Shown here: positions 1 through 5,863 of the stretch, piece by piece | Numbering within the stretch: position 1 is the stretch's first letter | Layout of the letters: each line of letters begins with the position of its first letter | DNA from: Nitrospinota bacterium | Lineage (GTDB): Bacteria; Nitrospinota; Nitrospinia; UBA9942; JAHJSF01 | Length of the DNA stretch: 5,863 nt | Direction: 5' to 3' | Assembly (NCBI GenBank): GCA_018830405.1 | Contig: JAHJSF010000093.1 | Location: 1-5,863, forward strand | Program-made: the position numbers and the translations under genes | Notes under the pieces: generated by a model | What the model was told of the DNA's origin: nothing | The model's input: the letters and a program-made list of their open reading frames with translations, nothing else | Database searches by the model: none

Positions 1-1
1 G

Positions 2-508
2 ACACAGAAAAAGATGGAATATATAGGGGGGAAAAGGGTAATGATAGTCTACGAAATCCCCCTAAATGAGATAGTCATAGACTTTTACGATAAGCTAAAG
101 TCCTGTTCCAAGGGATACGCCTCCCTCGACTATGAATATCTCGACTATAGACGGTCAAACGTCGTAAAACTCGACGTGCTCCTCAACGGAGACAAGGTAG
201 ACTCTCTCTCGATGATTATACATAACGATAAGGCCTTTCAATGCGGGCGCGATATAGCCGCGCGGATAAAAGAGATTGTCCCCCGTCAGATGTATGAAGT
301 GGCCATACAATCCGCCGTAGGAAGCAGGGTTATCGCCAGAGAAACAGTCAAGGCGATGAGAAAAAATGTTACCGCTAAATGTTACGGCGGCGACGTAACC
401 AGAAAAAGAAAACTCCTCGAAAAGCAGAAAGAGGGAAAGAAGAAGATGAAGCAGATAGGCAAGATAAGCCTCCCTAAAGAGGCCTTCCTGGCTATCTTAA
501 AGGGGTAA
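2..508 (+). CDS. lepA: Elongation factor 4 (LepA), C-terminal part, cut by window edge
   Basis: This is the last 168 residues of the ribosome-binding translation GTPase EF4/LepA, which acts on stalled or mis-translocated ribosomes and in ribosome biogenesis. The full protein is about 600 residues, so the G domain and domains II-III lie upstream of the window. The frame is open from base 2; the first ATG at 14 is internal, because the residues before it (TQKK) continue the family alignment. Visible are the EF-G-domain-V-like segment ([18 protein letters not shown], then [10 protein letters not shown] and the [11 protein letters not shown] stretch), then [14 protein letters not shown], and the LepA-specific C-terminal domain with [15 protein letters not shown] and [19 protein letters not shown], ending [10 protein letters not shown] threonine stands where many homologues have leucine in the NVLAKCYGG block. 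Its TAA stop lies in the left arm of a hairpin. lepB follows, as in E. coli. Identity is certain from the diagnostic C-terminal domain. Confidence 0.97.
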   Translation, partial: TQKKMEYIGGKRVMIVYEIPLNEIVIDFYDKLKSCSKGYASLDYEYLDYRRSNVVKLDVLLNGDKVDSLSMIIHNDKAFQCGRDIAARIKEIVPRQMYEVAIQSAVGSRVIARETVKAMRKNVTAKCYGGDVTRKRKLLEKQKEGKKKMKQIGKISLPKEAFLAILKG

Positions 509-527
509 ACAAGGAAACGTTACCCCT
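501..527 (+). terminator. Hairpin over the lepA stop codon, possible weak terminator
   Basis: AGGGGTAA (501-508) pairs perfectly with TTACCCCT (520-527), giving an 8-bp stem with four G-C pairs and an 11-base loop; C510-G519 can add a pair if A509 bulges. The left arm contains the lepA TAA. The bases after the stem are A+T-rich but hold no true T-run, so intrinsic termination would be weak. The structure could instead protect the 3' end of the lepA message. The candidate promoter directly after it supports a transcript boundary here. The stem is seen; its role is inferred. Confidence 0.4.
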
Positions 528-533
528 AATATC

Positions 534-562
534 TTGAATTTAATATATCTAAAAGAGATAAT
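534..562 (+). promoter_or_regulatory. Candidate sigma70-type promoter for lepB-secA
   Basis: A -35-like TTGAAT (534-539, 4 of 6 consensus bases) and a -10-like GATAAT (557-562, 5 of 6) are separated by exactly 17 bases in an A+T-rich stretch just after the lepA hairpin. Transcription would begin near 569, leaving a leader of about 25 bases before the ATG at 594 with its Shine-Dalgarno in between. If real, the alternative lepB starts at 534 and 561 lie upstream of the message made from it. The local A+T content makes a chance match possible. Confidence 0.4.
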
Positions 563-577
563 GGTCAAACAAAGAAA

Positions 578-583
578 AGAGGA
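578..583 (+). promoter_or_regulatory. Shine-Dalgarno that favours the lepB start at 594
   Basis: AGAGGA lies 10 bases upstream of the ATG at 594. The other in-frame starts are less well served: TTG at 534 has AAGGAAA 17 bases away, and ATG at 561 has only GAGA almost touching it. This makes 594 the preferred lepB start, though the spacing is somewhat long. Confidence 0.45.
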
Positions 584-593
584 TAAAGAAACG

Positions 594-1202
594 ATGGGCG
601 AAGATATAACCGCAGATAAACCGAGAGAAGAAACCAAAAAGTCTCTTCTCAGGGAAACGATTGAGACTATACTCATAGCCGGCCTACTGGCTTTGATAAT
701 CAGAACCTATATAGTCCAACCGTTTAAAATCCCATCCGGCTCAATGCAGCAGACTTTGCAAATAGGGGACCATATCCTGGTCAATAAATTTATCTATCGG
801 TTCAGTAGCATTGAAAGGGAGGATATCGTCGTCTTTAAATATCCAAAGGATGAAAAGAGGGACTTTATAAAGAGGGCCATTGCCGTTGAGGGGGATAAAT
901 TGGAGATAAGAGATAGGATGGTATATGTAAATGATGCCCCAACCAGTCCTCCATACGTCTACCATGACGAAGGGTATCTCCAAGATGAGTATTATCCCCC
1001 GAGGGATAACTTTGGTCCCGTAACAGTGCCCGAGGATACGGTGTTTGTCATGGGAGACAACAGAGAAAACAGTCTCGACAGCCGTTACTGGGGTTTTCTC
1101 GATATCGATAAAGTAAAAGGGAAGGCCTTTATAATATATTGGTCTTGGAATAATGATGACAGTAGTGTTCGGTGGGGAAGGACAGGGAAACTGCTCCACT
1201 AA
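594..1202 (+). CDS. lepB: Signal peptidase I
   Basis: This membrane-bound serine protease cleaves signal peptides from proteins exported by Sec or Tat, on the outer face of the cytoplasmic membrane. From ATG 594 it has 202 residues: a charged N-terminus, one membrane segment at about 25-43 (ILIAGLLALII then RTYIVQPF), then the catalytic domain. PSGSM carries the nucleophile Ser50. IGDHILVNKFIY is box C. FIKRAIAVEGD carries the general base Lys93. MGDNRENSLDSRYWG (153-167) is box E. The protein ends soon after the GKAFIIYWSW strand and lacks the large extra domain and second N-terminal membrane segment of E. coli LepB, so it is the compact SipS-like form. Alternative starts are ATG 561 (213 residues) and TTG 534 (222 residues); both only lengthen the charged cytoplasmic tail. 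I chose 594 for its Shine-Dalgarno and because a promoter candidate covers the other two. The neighbour secA supplies the substrates' translocation motor. Confidence 0.95.
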   Translation: MGEDITADKPREETKKSLLRETIETILIAGLLALIIRTYIVQPFKIPSGSMQQTLQIGDHILVNKFIYRFSSIEREDIVVFKYPKDEKRDFIKRAIAVEGDKLEIRDRMVYVNDAPTSPPYVYHDEGYLQDEYYPPRDNFGPVTVPEDTVFVMGDNRENSLDSRYWGFLDIDKVKGKAFIIYWSWNNDDSSVRWGRTGKLLH

Positions 1203-1256
1203 AAATAAATAGCCTGTGGTGAAAAATATTATCTGCGCTAAATAATAAGTGGAGCA
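1192..1256 (+). repeat. 9-bp inverted repeat spanning the lepB stop codon and the lepB-secA gap
   Basis: TGCTCCACT (1192-1200) is the exact reverse complement of AGTGGAGCA (1248-1256), with 47 A+T-rich bases between. The left arm is the last lepB sense codons plus the first base of its TAA. The right arm lies 49 bases before the secA ATG and contains a GGAG. A small inner pairing is possible (TAGC 1210-1213 with GCTA 1237-1240). There is no T-run, so it is not a standard terminator. The repeat is seen; an RNA role such as coupling of lepB and secA translation is a guess. I see no convincing promoter in the 103-base gap 1203-1305. Confidence 0.4.
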
Positions 1257-1293
1257 CTTTGAAACAGAGAGTGGGCCATAATTTATATTCGTT

Positions 1294-1299
1294 AAAGGA
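1294..1299 (+). promoter_or_regulatory. Shine-Dalgarno that sets the secA start at 1306
   Basis: AAAGGA ends 6 bases before the ATG at 1306, a normal spacing. An in-frame GTG at 1303 directly precedes that ATG but would leave only 3 bases. ATG 1306 is therefore preferred, and the protein starts MIGSIFKK rather than MMIGSIFKK. Confidence 0.7.
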
Positions 1300-1305
1300 A
1301 AAGTG

Positions 1306-4083
1306 ATGATCGGTTCTATATTCAAAAAGGTATTCGGAAGCAAAAACGAGAGGGAGCTAAAGAGGATTCAAGTTTACGTTGAGGCCGTAAACGCCCTTGA
1401 ACCTGAGATGAAGGCCCTATCGGATGAGGAGTTAAGGGACAAAACAGGCACCCTAAAAAAGAGGATTGCCGAAGGTTTCTCTGAAATCAGCAAGAGTCTC
1501 TCCGACGAAGAAAAGAAGAGGGAAGAATATAAGGTTCTCTATAAAGTGCTTCCTGAGGCCTTTGCCCTCGTAAGAGAGGCCTCGGTGCGTGTCCTCAACA
1601 TGCGCCACTTCGATGTCCAAATCATAGGAGGCGTTGTCCTCTTTGAGGGGAAGATAGCCGAAATGAAGACAGGTGAAGGAAAAACCCTCGTCTCTACCCT
1701 CCCTATCTTCCTCTACGGACTAACCGGCCGGGGGGTGCACCTGGTAACGGTCAACGACTACCTGGCCAAGAGAGACGCAGGCTGGATGGGGGAGATATAC
1801 CAATTCCTTGGGCTGACCGTGGGGACTATTCAGCATGACATGCGGGATGAAGAGAGGAAGAAAGCCTATCAGTCCGATATAACTTATGGTACCAACAATG
1901 AGTTTGGTTTTGATTTCTTGAGGGACAATATGAAATTCTCTCTGAATGATTACGTTCAGAGGGAACATTACTTCGCCGTGGTCGACGAAGTTGACAGCAT
2001 CCTGGTAGATGAGGCCAGAACGCCCCTTATCATCTCCGGTCCGACCGAAGACTCGACCGATAAATATTATAAAATTGACAAAATTATCCCTAAACTTGTT
2101 AAATCAAGTTTAACCATAGATGAGCAGGAAAAGAGCGATGAAGAGCCCGACGGAGACTATCAGATAGATGAGAAGGGGAAGAGCGCCAACCTGACGGAGG
2201 GAGGGGTAGCCAAGGTAGAAGGTCTGCTAAATATCGACAACCTCTATGATCCGGCCAATGTAGAGACCCTCCACCACGTTCAGCAGGCCCTCAAGGCTCA
2301 TAGTATGTATAAGTGCGATGTCGATTATATAGTCAAGGATGGACAGGTACTGATAGTGGATGAATTTACCGGCCGATTAATGCCGGGGAGACGCTGGAGC
2401 GACGGTCTGCACCAGGCGGTTGAGGCCAAAGAAGGGGTAAAGATAGAGAATGAAAACCAGACCCTGGCCACCATTACCCTTCAGAACTATTTTAGGCTAT
2501 ACCATGTCCTATCCGGTATGACCGGAACGGCCGATACGGAAGCGGCCGAATTTCAATCGATATACAATCTTGAGGTTATAGTAATACCAACCAACCAGCC
2601 GATGATAAGGAAGGATTTCGCCGATTCTATCTATCGCACCGAAAGAGAGAAATTCAATGCGATTACGGACGAGATAGAGGAACTCCATAAAAAGGGGCAG
2701 CCGGTACTGGTAGGAACCATCTCCATAAATAATTCTGAAAAGTTGAACAGTTTGCTGAAGAAGAGAGGCGTCCCTCACAATGTCCTTAACGCCAAGTTCC
2801 ATGAAAAGGAGGCCGAGATAGTCGCCCAAGCCGGACGGCTGGCAGCGGTAACAATCGCTACCAACATGGCCGGCAGAGGAACCGACATAGTCTTGGGGGG
2901 CAACCCCGACTTCCTGACCAAGCACCACTTGGCCAACGAACCTGACCTGACCGACGAGGCCAAAAAGGGGGTACATGCCAGCTATGCCAATAGGTGTAGA
3001 GAGGAGAGGGCCAAGGTTTTGGAACTCGGCGGTCTCCATATACTCGGCACCGAGCGCCACGAATCAAGACGTATAGACAACCAGTTGAGGGGGCGGTCGG
3101 GAAGGCAGGGAGACCCCGGTTCTTCAAGGTTCTACCTATCTCTGGAAGATGACCTCCTAAGGATATTCGGCTCAGACCGTATATCGGGGATCATGCAGAG
3201 ACTCGGGATGGAAGAGGGAGAACCGATAGAACACGGCCTGGTAAGTAAGGCCATAGAAAATGCCCAGAAGAGGGTTGAGGGACACAACTTCGACATAAGA
3301 AAACACCTCCTCGAATATGACGACGTCATGAGTAGGCAGAGAGAGGTAATATATGACATGAGGAAAGAACTCCTCATTGCGGGGAAAGACAGCAGGGATA
3401 TCCTGATCAATATGGCCGAGGATGTTATATCGAACCATTTCCCACTCTATATCGAGCCGAAAGTCCATTTTGAGGATTGGGATATTACCGGACTGGTCGG
3501 ATTCCTTAAGGGGGAGTTTGGGCTTAATGCCCACTCGGAAAATGGGCACTTAACCATAGAGGGGGTTGAACCAATATTGGCAGAAGAGGTTCGCAGTGAA
3601 AAACTACACGAAGACCTGGTAGATGCAGTTGCCAAGGCGTATGACAAAAAGGCGGACGAGGCAGGAAACCCTGAGGTGGTCAGGCATGTGGAAAAGATGC
3701 TTATACTCCAGATAATAGATTCGCAATGGAAGGATCACCTCTTAAGTATGGACCACCTGAGGGAGGGGATTGGCTTTAGAGGCTATGGACAAAAAGATCC
3801 ACTTAATGAGTATAAGAGAGAAGGCTTCGAACTCTTCGCCCAAATGATAGAGAGAATCAACCAGGAATCATGCCGTAACCTCTTCAGGATACACCTGTCG
3901 AGCGAAGAGGAGGGGCTCTCCATCCGCAGAAAAGAACAGAAGATGGTTGAACATAGAGGCGACATAGCTACCTCAGGAGGTGAAACAGCGGCTACAGTCA
4001 AGAGAGATAACCCCAAGGTGGGAAGGAACGACCCCTGCCCCTGCGGCAGCGGCCATAAGTACAAGAAATGCTGCGGGGCCTAA
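1306..4083 (+). CDS. secA: Preprotein translocase ATPase SecA
   Basis: SecA is the ATPase motor that pushes unfolded preproteins through the SecYEG channel. This copy has 925 residues (E. coli has 901). It begins with a short basic amphipathic stretch ([10 protein letters not shown]) of the lipid- and SecY-binding kind. NBD1 has Walker A MKTGEGKT (120-127, Lys126) and the DEAD-box variant DEVD (227-230). The preprotein cross-linking domain runs from about 240 to 395, followed by the [15 protein letters not shown] and [10 protein letters not shown] blocks. NBD2 carries [13 protein letters not shown] (from 520) and [11 protein letters not shown] (593-603, arginine finger region). The helical scaffold and wing follow to about 860. 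A flexible linker then ends in a SEC-C zinc motif, Cys911-X-Cys913-X8-Cys922-Cys923, the all-cysteine form (E. coli has His last), which binds SecB and ribosomes in known cases. Compared with E. coli there is a charged insertion of about 18 residues near 58-78. No frameshift or missing catalytic residue is seen. Confidence 0.99.
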   Translation: MIGSIFKKVFGSKNERELKRIQVYVEAVNALEPEMKALSDEELRDKTGTLKKRIAEGFSEISKSLSDEEKKREEYKVLYKVLPEAFALVREASVRVLNMRHFDVQIIGGVVLFEGKIAEMKTGEGKTLVSTLPIFLYGLTGRGVHLVTVNDYLAKRDAGWMGEIYQFLGLTVGTIQHDMRDEERKKAYQSDITYGTNNEFGFDFLRDNMKFSLNDYVQREHYFAVVDEVDSILVDEARTPLIISGPTEDSTDKYYKIDKIIPKLVKSSLTIDEQEKSDEEPDGDYQIDEKGKSANLTEGGVAKVEGLLNIDNLYDPANVETLHHVQQALKAHSMYKCDVDYIVKDGQVLIVDEFTGRLMPGRRWSDGLHQAVEAKEGVKIENENQTLATITLQNYFRLYHVLSGMTGTADTEAAEFQSIYNLEVIVIPTNQPMIRKDFADSIYRTEREKFNAITDEIEELHKKGQPVLVGTISINNSEKLNSLLKKRGVPHNVLNAKFHEKEAEIVAQAGRLAAVTIATNMAGRGTDIVLGGNPDFLTKHHLANEPDLTDEAKKGVHASYANRCREERAKVLELGGLHILGTERHESRRIDNQLRGRSGRQGDPGSSRFYLSLEDDLLRIFGSDRISGIMQRLGMEEGEPIEHGLVSKAIENAQKRVEGHNFDIRKHLLEYDDVMSRQREVIYDMRKELLIAGKDSRDILINMAEDVISNHFPLYIEPKVHFEDWDITGLVGFLKGEFGLNAHSENGHLTIEGVEPILAEEVRSEKLHEDLVDAVAKAYDKKADEAGNPEVVRHVEKMLILQIIDSQWKDHLLSMDHLREGIGFRGYGQKDPLNEYKREGFELFAQMIERINQESCRNLFRIHLSSEEEGLSIRRKEQKMVEHRGDIATSGGETAATVKRDNPKVGRNDPCPCGSGHKYKKCCGA

Positions 4084-4128
4084 AAAAGGCTCGCCAAGGC
4101 AACGGCCTAGAAAGAATTGCAAAGAAAC

Positions 4129-5064
4129 GTGACAATCGAGCCTAATTCAAATGGAATATTGGTCGGGACAAACCTGACCAAGAGATATACGGATACCTTG
4201 GCTGTAGACGGGATAAACTTCAGCATATCCCAGAATGAGTGTTACGGTTTTCTGGGGCCTAACGGGGCAGGTAAGACCTCGACCATGAAGATGATTCACT
4301 GCCTCTCCCCTGTTACATCAGGCACCCTCCTGGTCGCGGGCATGGATGTTATGACCGAGGCTAGGCGGGTCAAATCTATCATGGGGGTAGTTCCCCAGGA
4401 ACAGAACCTAGACCCTGATCTGACCGTCATAGAAAACCTTATAGTTTACGCCAGATACTTTAACATCCCCCTGAGAGAGGCGCGGAAGAGAGGAGAGGAG
4501 TATCTCGACTTCTTTCAACTGGCCAACAAGAGCAATTCCAAAATCAGGGAGTTATCGGGGGGGATGAAACAAAGGCTCCTTATTGCCCGCGGTCTTATAA
4601 ACAAGCCAGATATTCTAATACTCGACGAACCAACCACCGGTCTCGACCCACAAGCCAGGCACATGATTTGGCAAAAGATAAGGCACCTCAAGAAAGAGGG
4701 AATAACCATAGTCTTGACTACCCACTACATGGAGGAGGCCAGCCAGCTTTGCGACCGGGTAGCCATAATGGACAGGGGGAAGATATTGGTTGAAGGCGAT
4801 CCGGCCAAACTGGTTGAAGAAAGGGTAGGGAAAGATGTCTTTCAGGTCTGGTGTGAAGGGGGCGAAAAGGAGGAATTGACCAGGGATATGAAGAGCTTCG
4901 ATTTCTCATACGAACAGGTAGGGGATATCATCTATATCTTTTCAAAAAACGGAGACGAGGAGCTGAAAAACCTTATAGCCGGAAAATATATAAAGTTCCT
5001 GCACCGGCCGGCCGCCCTTGAAGACCTCTTCCTAAAGCTTACCGGCCGGAGATTGAGAGATTAA
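4129..5064 (+). CDS. ABC-2 type exporter, ATP-binding protein (NodI/DrrA-like)
   Basis: This cytoplasmic ATPase powers an ABC-2 type exporter. Numbered from GTG 4129 (311 residues) it has a complete nucleotide-binding domain: A-loop Tyr20, Walker A GPNGAGKT (43-50), Q-loop Gln90 in VVPQEQNLDPDLTV, signature LSGGMKQR (142-149), Walker B with Asp166-Glu167 (ILILDEPTTGLDP), and switch His199 in LTTHYMEEA. A C-terminal domain of about 90 residues ends in the LEDLFLKLTGR block typical of the NodI/DrrA/CcmA-like group. The start is uncertain: TTG 4117 adds four residues, TTG 4159 would begin closer to the conserved fold, and none has a strong Shine-Dalgarno. It follows secA by 33-45 bases and precedes its permease by 1 base, so it is probably read through from secA. 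The nearest named family by feel is NodI, but NodI exports lipochitin signals in rhizobia and nothing here indicates that substrate, so no symbol is given. Confidence 0.93.
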   Translation: MTIEPNSNGILVGTNLTKRYTDTLAVDGINFSISQNECYGFLGPNGAGKTSTMKMIHCLSPVTSGTLLVAGMDVMTEARRVKSIMGVVPQEQNLDPDLTVIENLIVYARYFNIPLREARKRGEEYLDFFQLANKSNSKIRELSGGMKQRLLIARGLINKPDILILDEPTTGLDPQARHMIWQKIRHLKKEGITIVLTTHYMEEASQLCDRVAIMDRGKILVEGDPAKLVEERVGKDVFQVWCEGGEKEELTRDMKSFDFSYEQVGDIIYIFSKNGDEELKNLIAGKYIKFLHRPAALEDLFLKLTGRRLRD

Positions 5065-5065
5065 G

Positions 5066-5863
5066 ATGAAGGATTATTTAAAGCAGATAAAACTCCCCAT
5101 ATTCTCCCTCAGAGCCGTTAGGGTCTGGCAGAGAAACATGAAGAGTTACCGAAGATACTACAAGGCCAACCTTTTGGGGGCCTTGGGAGAACCGGTTATG
5201 TACCTGTTTGGTATGGGGGTCGGGATAGGCGGATACCTCCACACTATTGAAGGGGTCAGCTATATGCAGTTCATCGCCCCCGGACTTTTAATGACGACCG
5301 CCATGTATTCGGCCACCTTTGAGTGCACCTTCGGTTCCTACACCCGCATGGCCGAGCAAAAGACCTACGATGGGATTCTGGCCACACCGCTCGACATCAC
5401 CGACATCGTCGTGGGAGAGGTTTTATGGGGGGCCACCAAGAGCCTTATAAGCGGTTCGATAATGCTTGTCATAATAATCTTGGCCGGCTTGATGAGAGGG
5501 AGTATTACAATGGTCCCCCCTGCCCTGCTTCTTATATTTCTTGTCGGGATACTCTTCTCTTCGATGGCCATGATAGTAACCGCCTTATCCCCCAGCTATG
5601 ATTTCTTCTCCTACTATTTCACCCTGATTTTAGCCCCCATGTTTTTTTTCTCCGGCATCTTCTTCCCATTGGCAAAATTCCCCGGAATCATCAGGTTATT
5701 TTCCCTCCTCCTTCCCCTGACGCATGCGGTAAATATATCGCGGGCCTTTGTGATGGGGAATATCTCCTATGCCGTTCTGGCCTCCATCCCCCTGCTCATA
5801 CTTGGCGCCTTTATCATGATGACTATAGCCATAAATCTTGTGCGTAAAAGGGTCATCCAGTGA
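5066..5863 (+). CDS. ABC-2 type exporter, membrane permease (NodJ-like)
   Basis: This is the 265-residue inner-membrane partner of the preceding ATPase; two copies of each would form the exporter. It has a basic cytoplasmic N-terminus (about 1-35) and six likely membrane segments, at about 36-58, 68-86, 121-143, 150-173, 182-202 and 234-259. Between the second and third lies the AEQKTYDGILATPLDITDIVVGE loop, the probable coupling helix that meets the ATPase and a strong NodJ-family block. VTALSPSYDFFSYY (171-184) and the FFSGIFFPL / LLPLTHAVNISRA region are further family landmarks. Its length matches NodJ-type permeases (about 260). The ATG follows the ATPase TAA by one base, with GAGAGA (5055-5060) 5 bases upstream, so the two are translated together. 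The gene is complete and its TGA ends the window. The exported molecule is unknown; related pairs handle lipochitin oligosaccharides, polysaccharides or drugs. Confidence 0.92.
   Translation: MKDYLKQIKLPIFSLRAVRVWQRNMKSYRRYYKANLLGALGEPVMYLFGMGVGIGGYLHTIEGVSYMQFIAPGLLMTTAMYSATFECTFGSYTRMAEQKTYDGILATPLDITDIVVGEVLWGATKSLISGSIMLVIIILAGLMRGSITMVPPALLLIFLVGILFSSMAMIVTALSPSYDFFSYYFTLILAPMFFFSGIFFPLAKFPGIIRLFSLLLPLTHAVNISRAFVMGNISYAVLASIPLLILGAFIMMTIAINLVRKRVIQ

Noticed and set aside
1259-1289. Possible secA promoter: TTGAAA (1259-1264) with TATATT (1284-1289)
   Set aside because: The 19-base spacer is long and transcription would start inside the secA ribosome-binding site, leaving no usable leader.
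741-1343. A 200-codon open frame on the - strand opposite lepB and the start of secA
   Set aside because: It lies opposite the conserved LepB catalytic domain, has no recognisable family features, and spans the lepB-secA gap. It looks like a by-product of the codon use of the real genes.
2509-3060. A 183-codon open frame on the - strand inside secA
   Set aside because: It is opposite the strongly conserved NBD2 of SecA and resembles no family; the other long - strand frames in secA were dropped for the same reason.
4087-4108. Possible terminator hairpin after secA (AGGC 4087-4090 with GCCT 4105-4108)
   Set aside because: Only four pairs plus a wobble, a 12-base loop, and no T-run afterwards; too weak to call.
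5003-5049. Repeated ACCGGCCGG (5003-5011 and 5041-5049), with another copy near 1725
   Set aside because: Each copy falls in coding sequence in different contexts, and GGCC-rich codon pairs are common in this genome; no spacing or symmetry suggests a functional repeat.
5323-5601. A 92-codon + strand frame within the permease gene
   Set aside because: It is out of frame with a clear membrane permease and its translation is rich in His and Arg, as expected from a shifted reading of that gene.

Overview
The window holds five genes, all on the + strand: the 3' end of lepA (translation GTPase EF4), lepB (type I signal peptidase), secA (Sec translocase ATPase), and an ATPase-permease pair of an ABC-2 type exporter that resembles NodI-NodJ. 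All except lepA are complete. The last gene's stop codon is the last codon of the window. I see no RNA genes, insertion sequences, CRISPR arrays or integrated elements, and no gene-free stretch over about 105 bases.

The organism is a bacterium, probably Gram-negative-like; the protein sequences look compatible with the former Deltaproteobacteria (Desulfobacterota) or a neighbouring phylum. This is a judgement from recalled family sequences, not a search. The coding strand is purine-rich, arginine is often AGA/AGG and isoleucine often ATA in all five genes, so nothing in the window looks recently transferred. The same style runs through the ABC pair, which therefore looks resident.

Layout: the lepA tail ends at 508, and its stop codon lies inside an 8-bp hairpin (501-527). 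A good sigma70-type promoter candidate follows (534-562). A Shine-Dalgarno sequence (578-583) then leads into lepB at the ATG at 594. The lepB stop codon is part of one arm of a 9-bp inverted repeat whose other arm lies 47 bases downstream, in the gap before secA. secA starts at ATG 1306 behind a clear Shine-Dalgarno. The ABC ATPase begins about 33-45 bases after secA, and the permease starts 1 base after the ATPase stop. No terminator is visible from lepB to the end, so lepB-secA-ABC-ABC could be one transcript.

Functionally, SecA drives preproteins through SecYEG and LepB removes their signal peptides, so lepB-secA is a compact export and processing module. lepA next to lepB is a known arrangement in E. 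coli and other bacteria. The ABC exporter's substrate cannot be told from sequence. The window is mostly housekeeping. The points most worth a second look are the lepB-secA junction (possible translational coupling and a 15-codon leader ORF), a charged insertion near the SecA N-terminus, a promoter-like signal with a dyad inside secA, and the NodIJ-like exporter placed beside the Sec genes.
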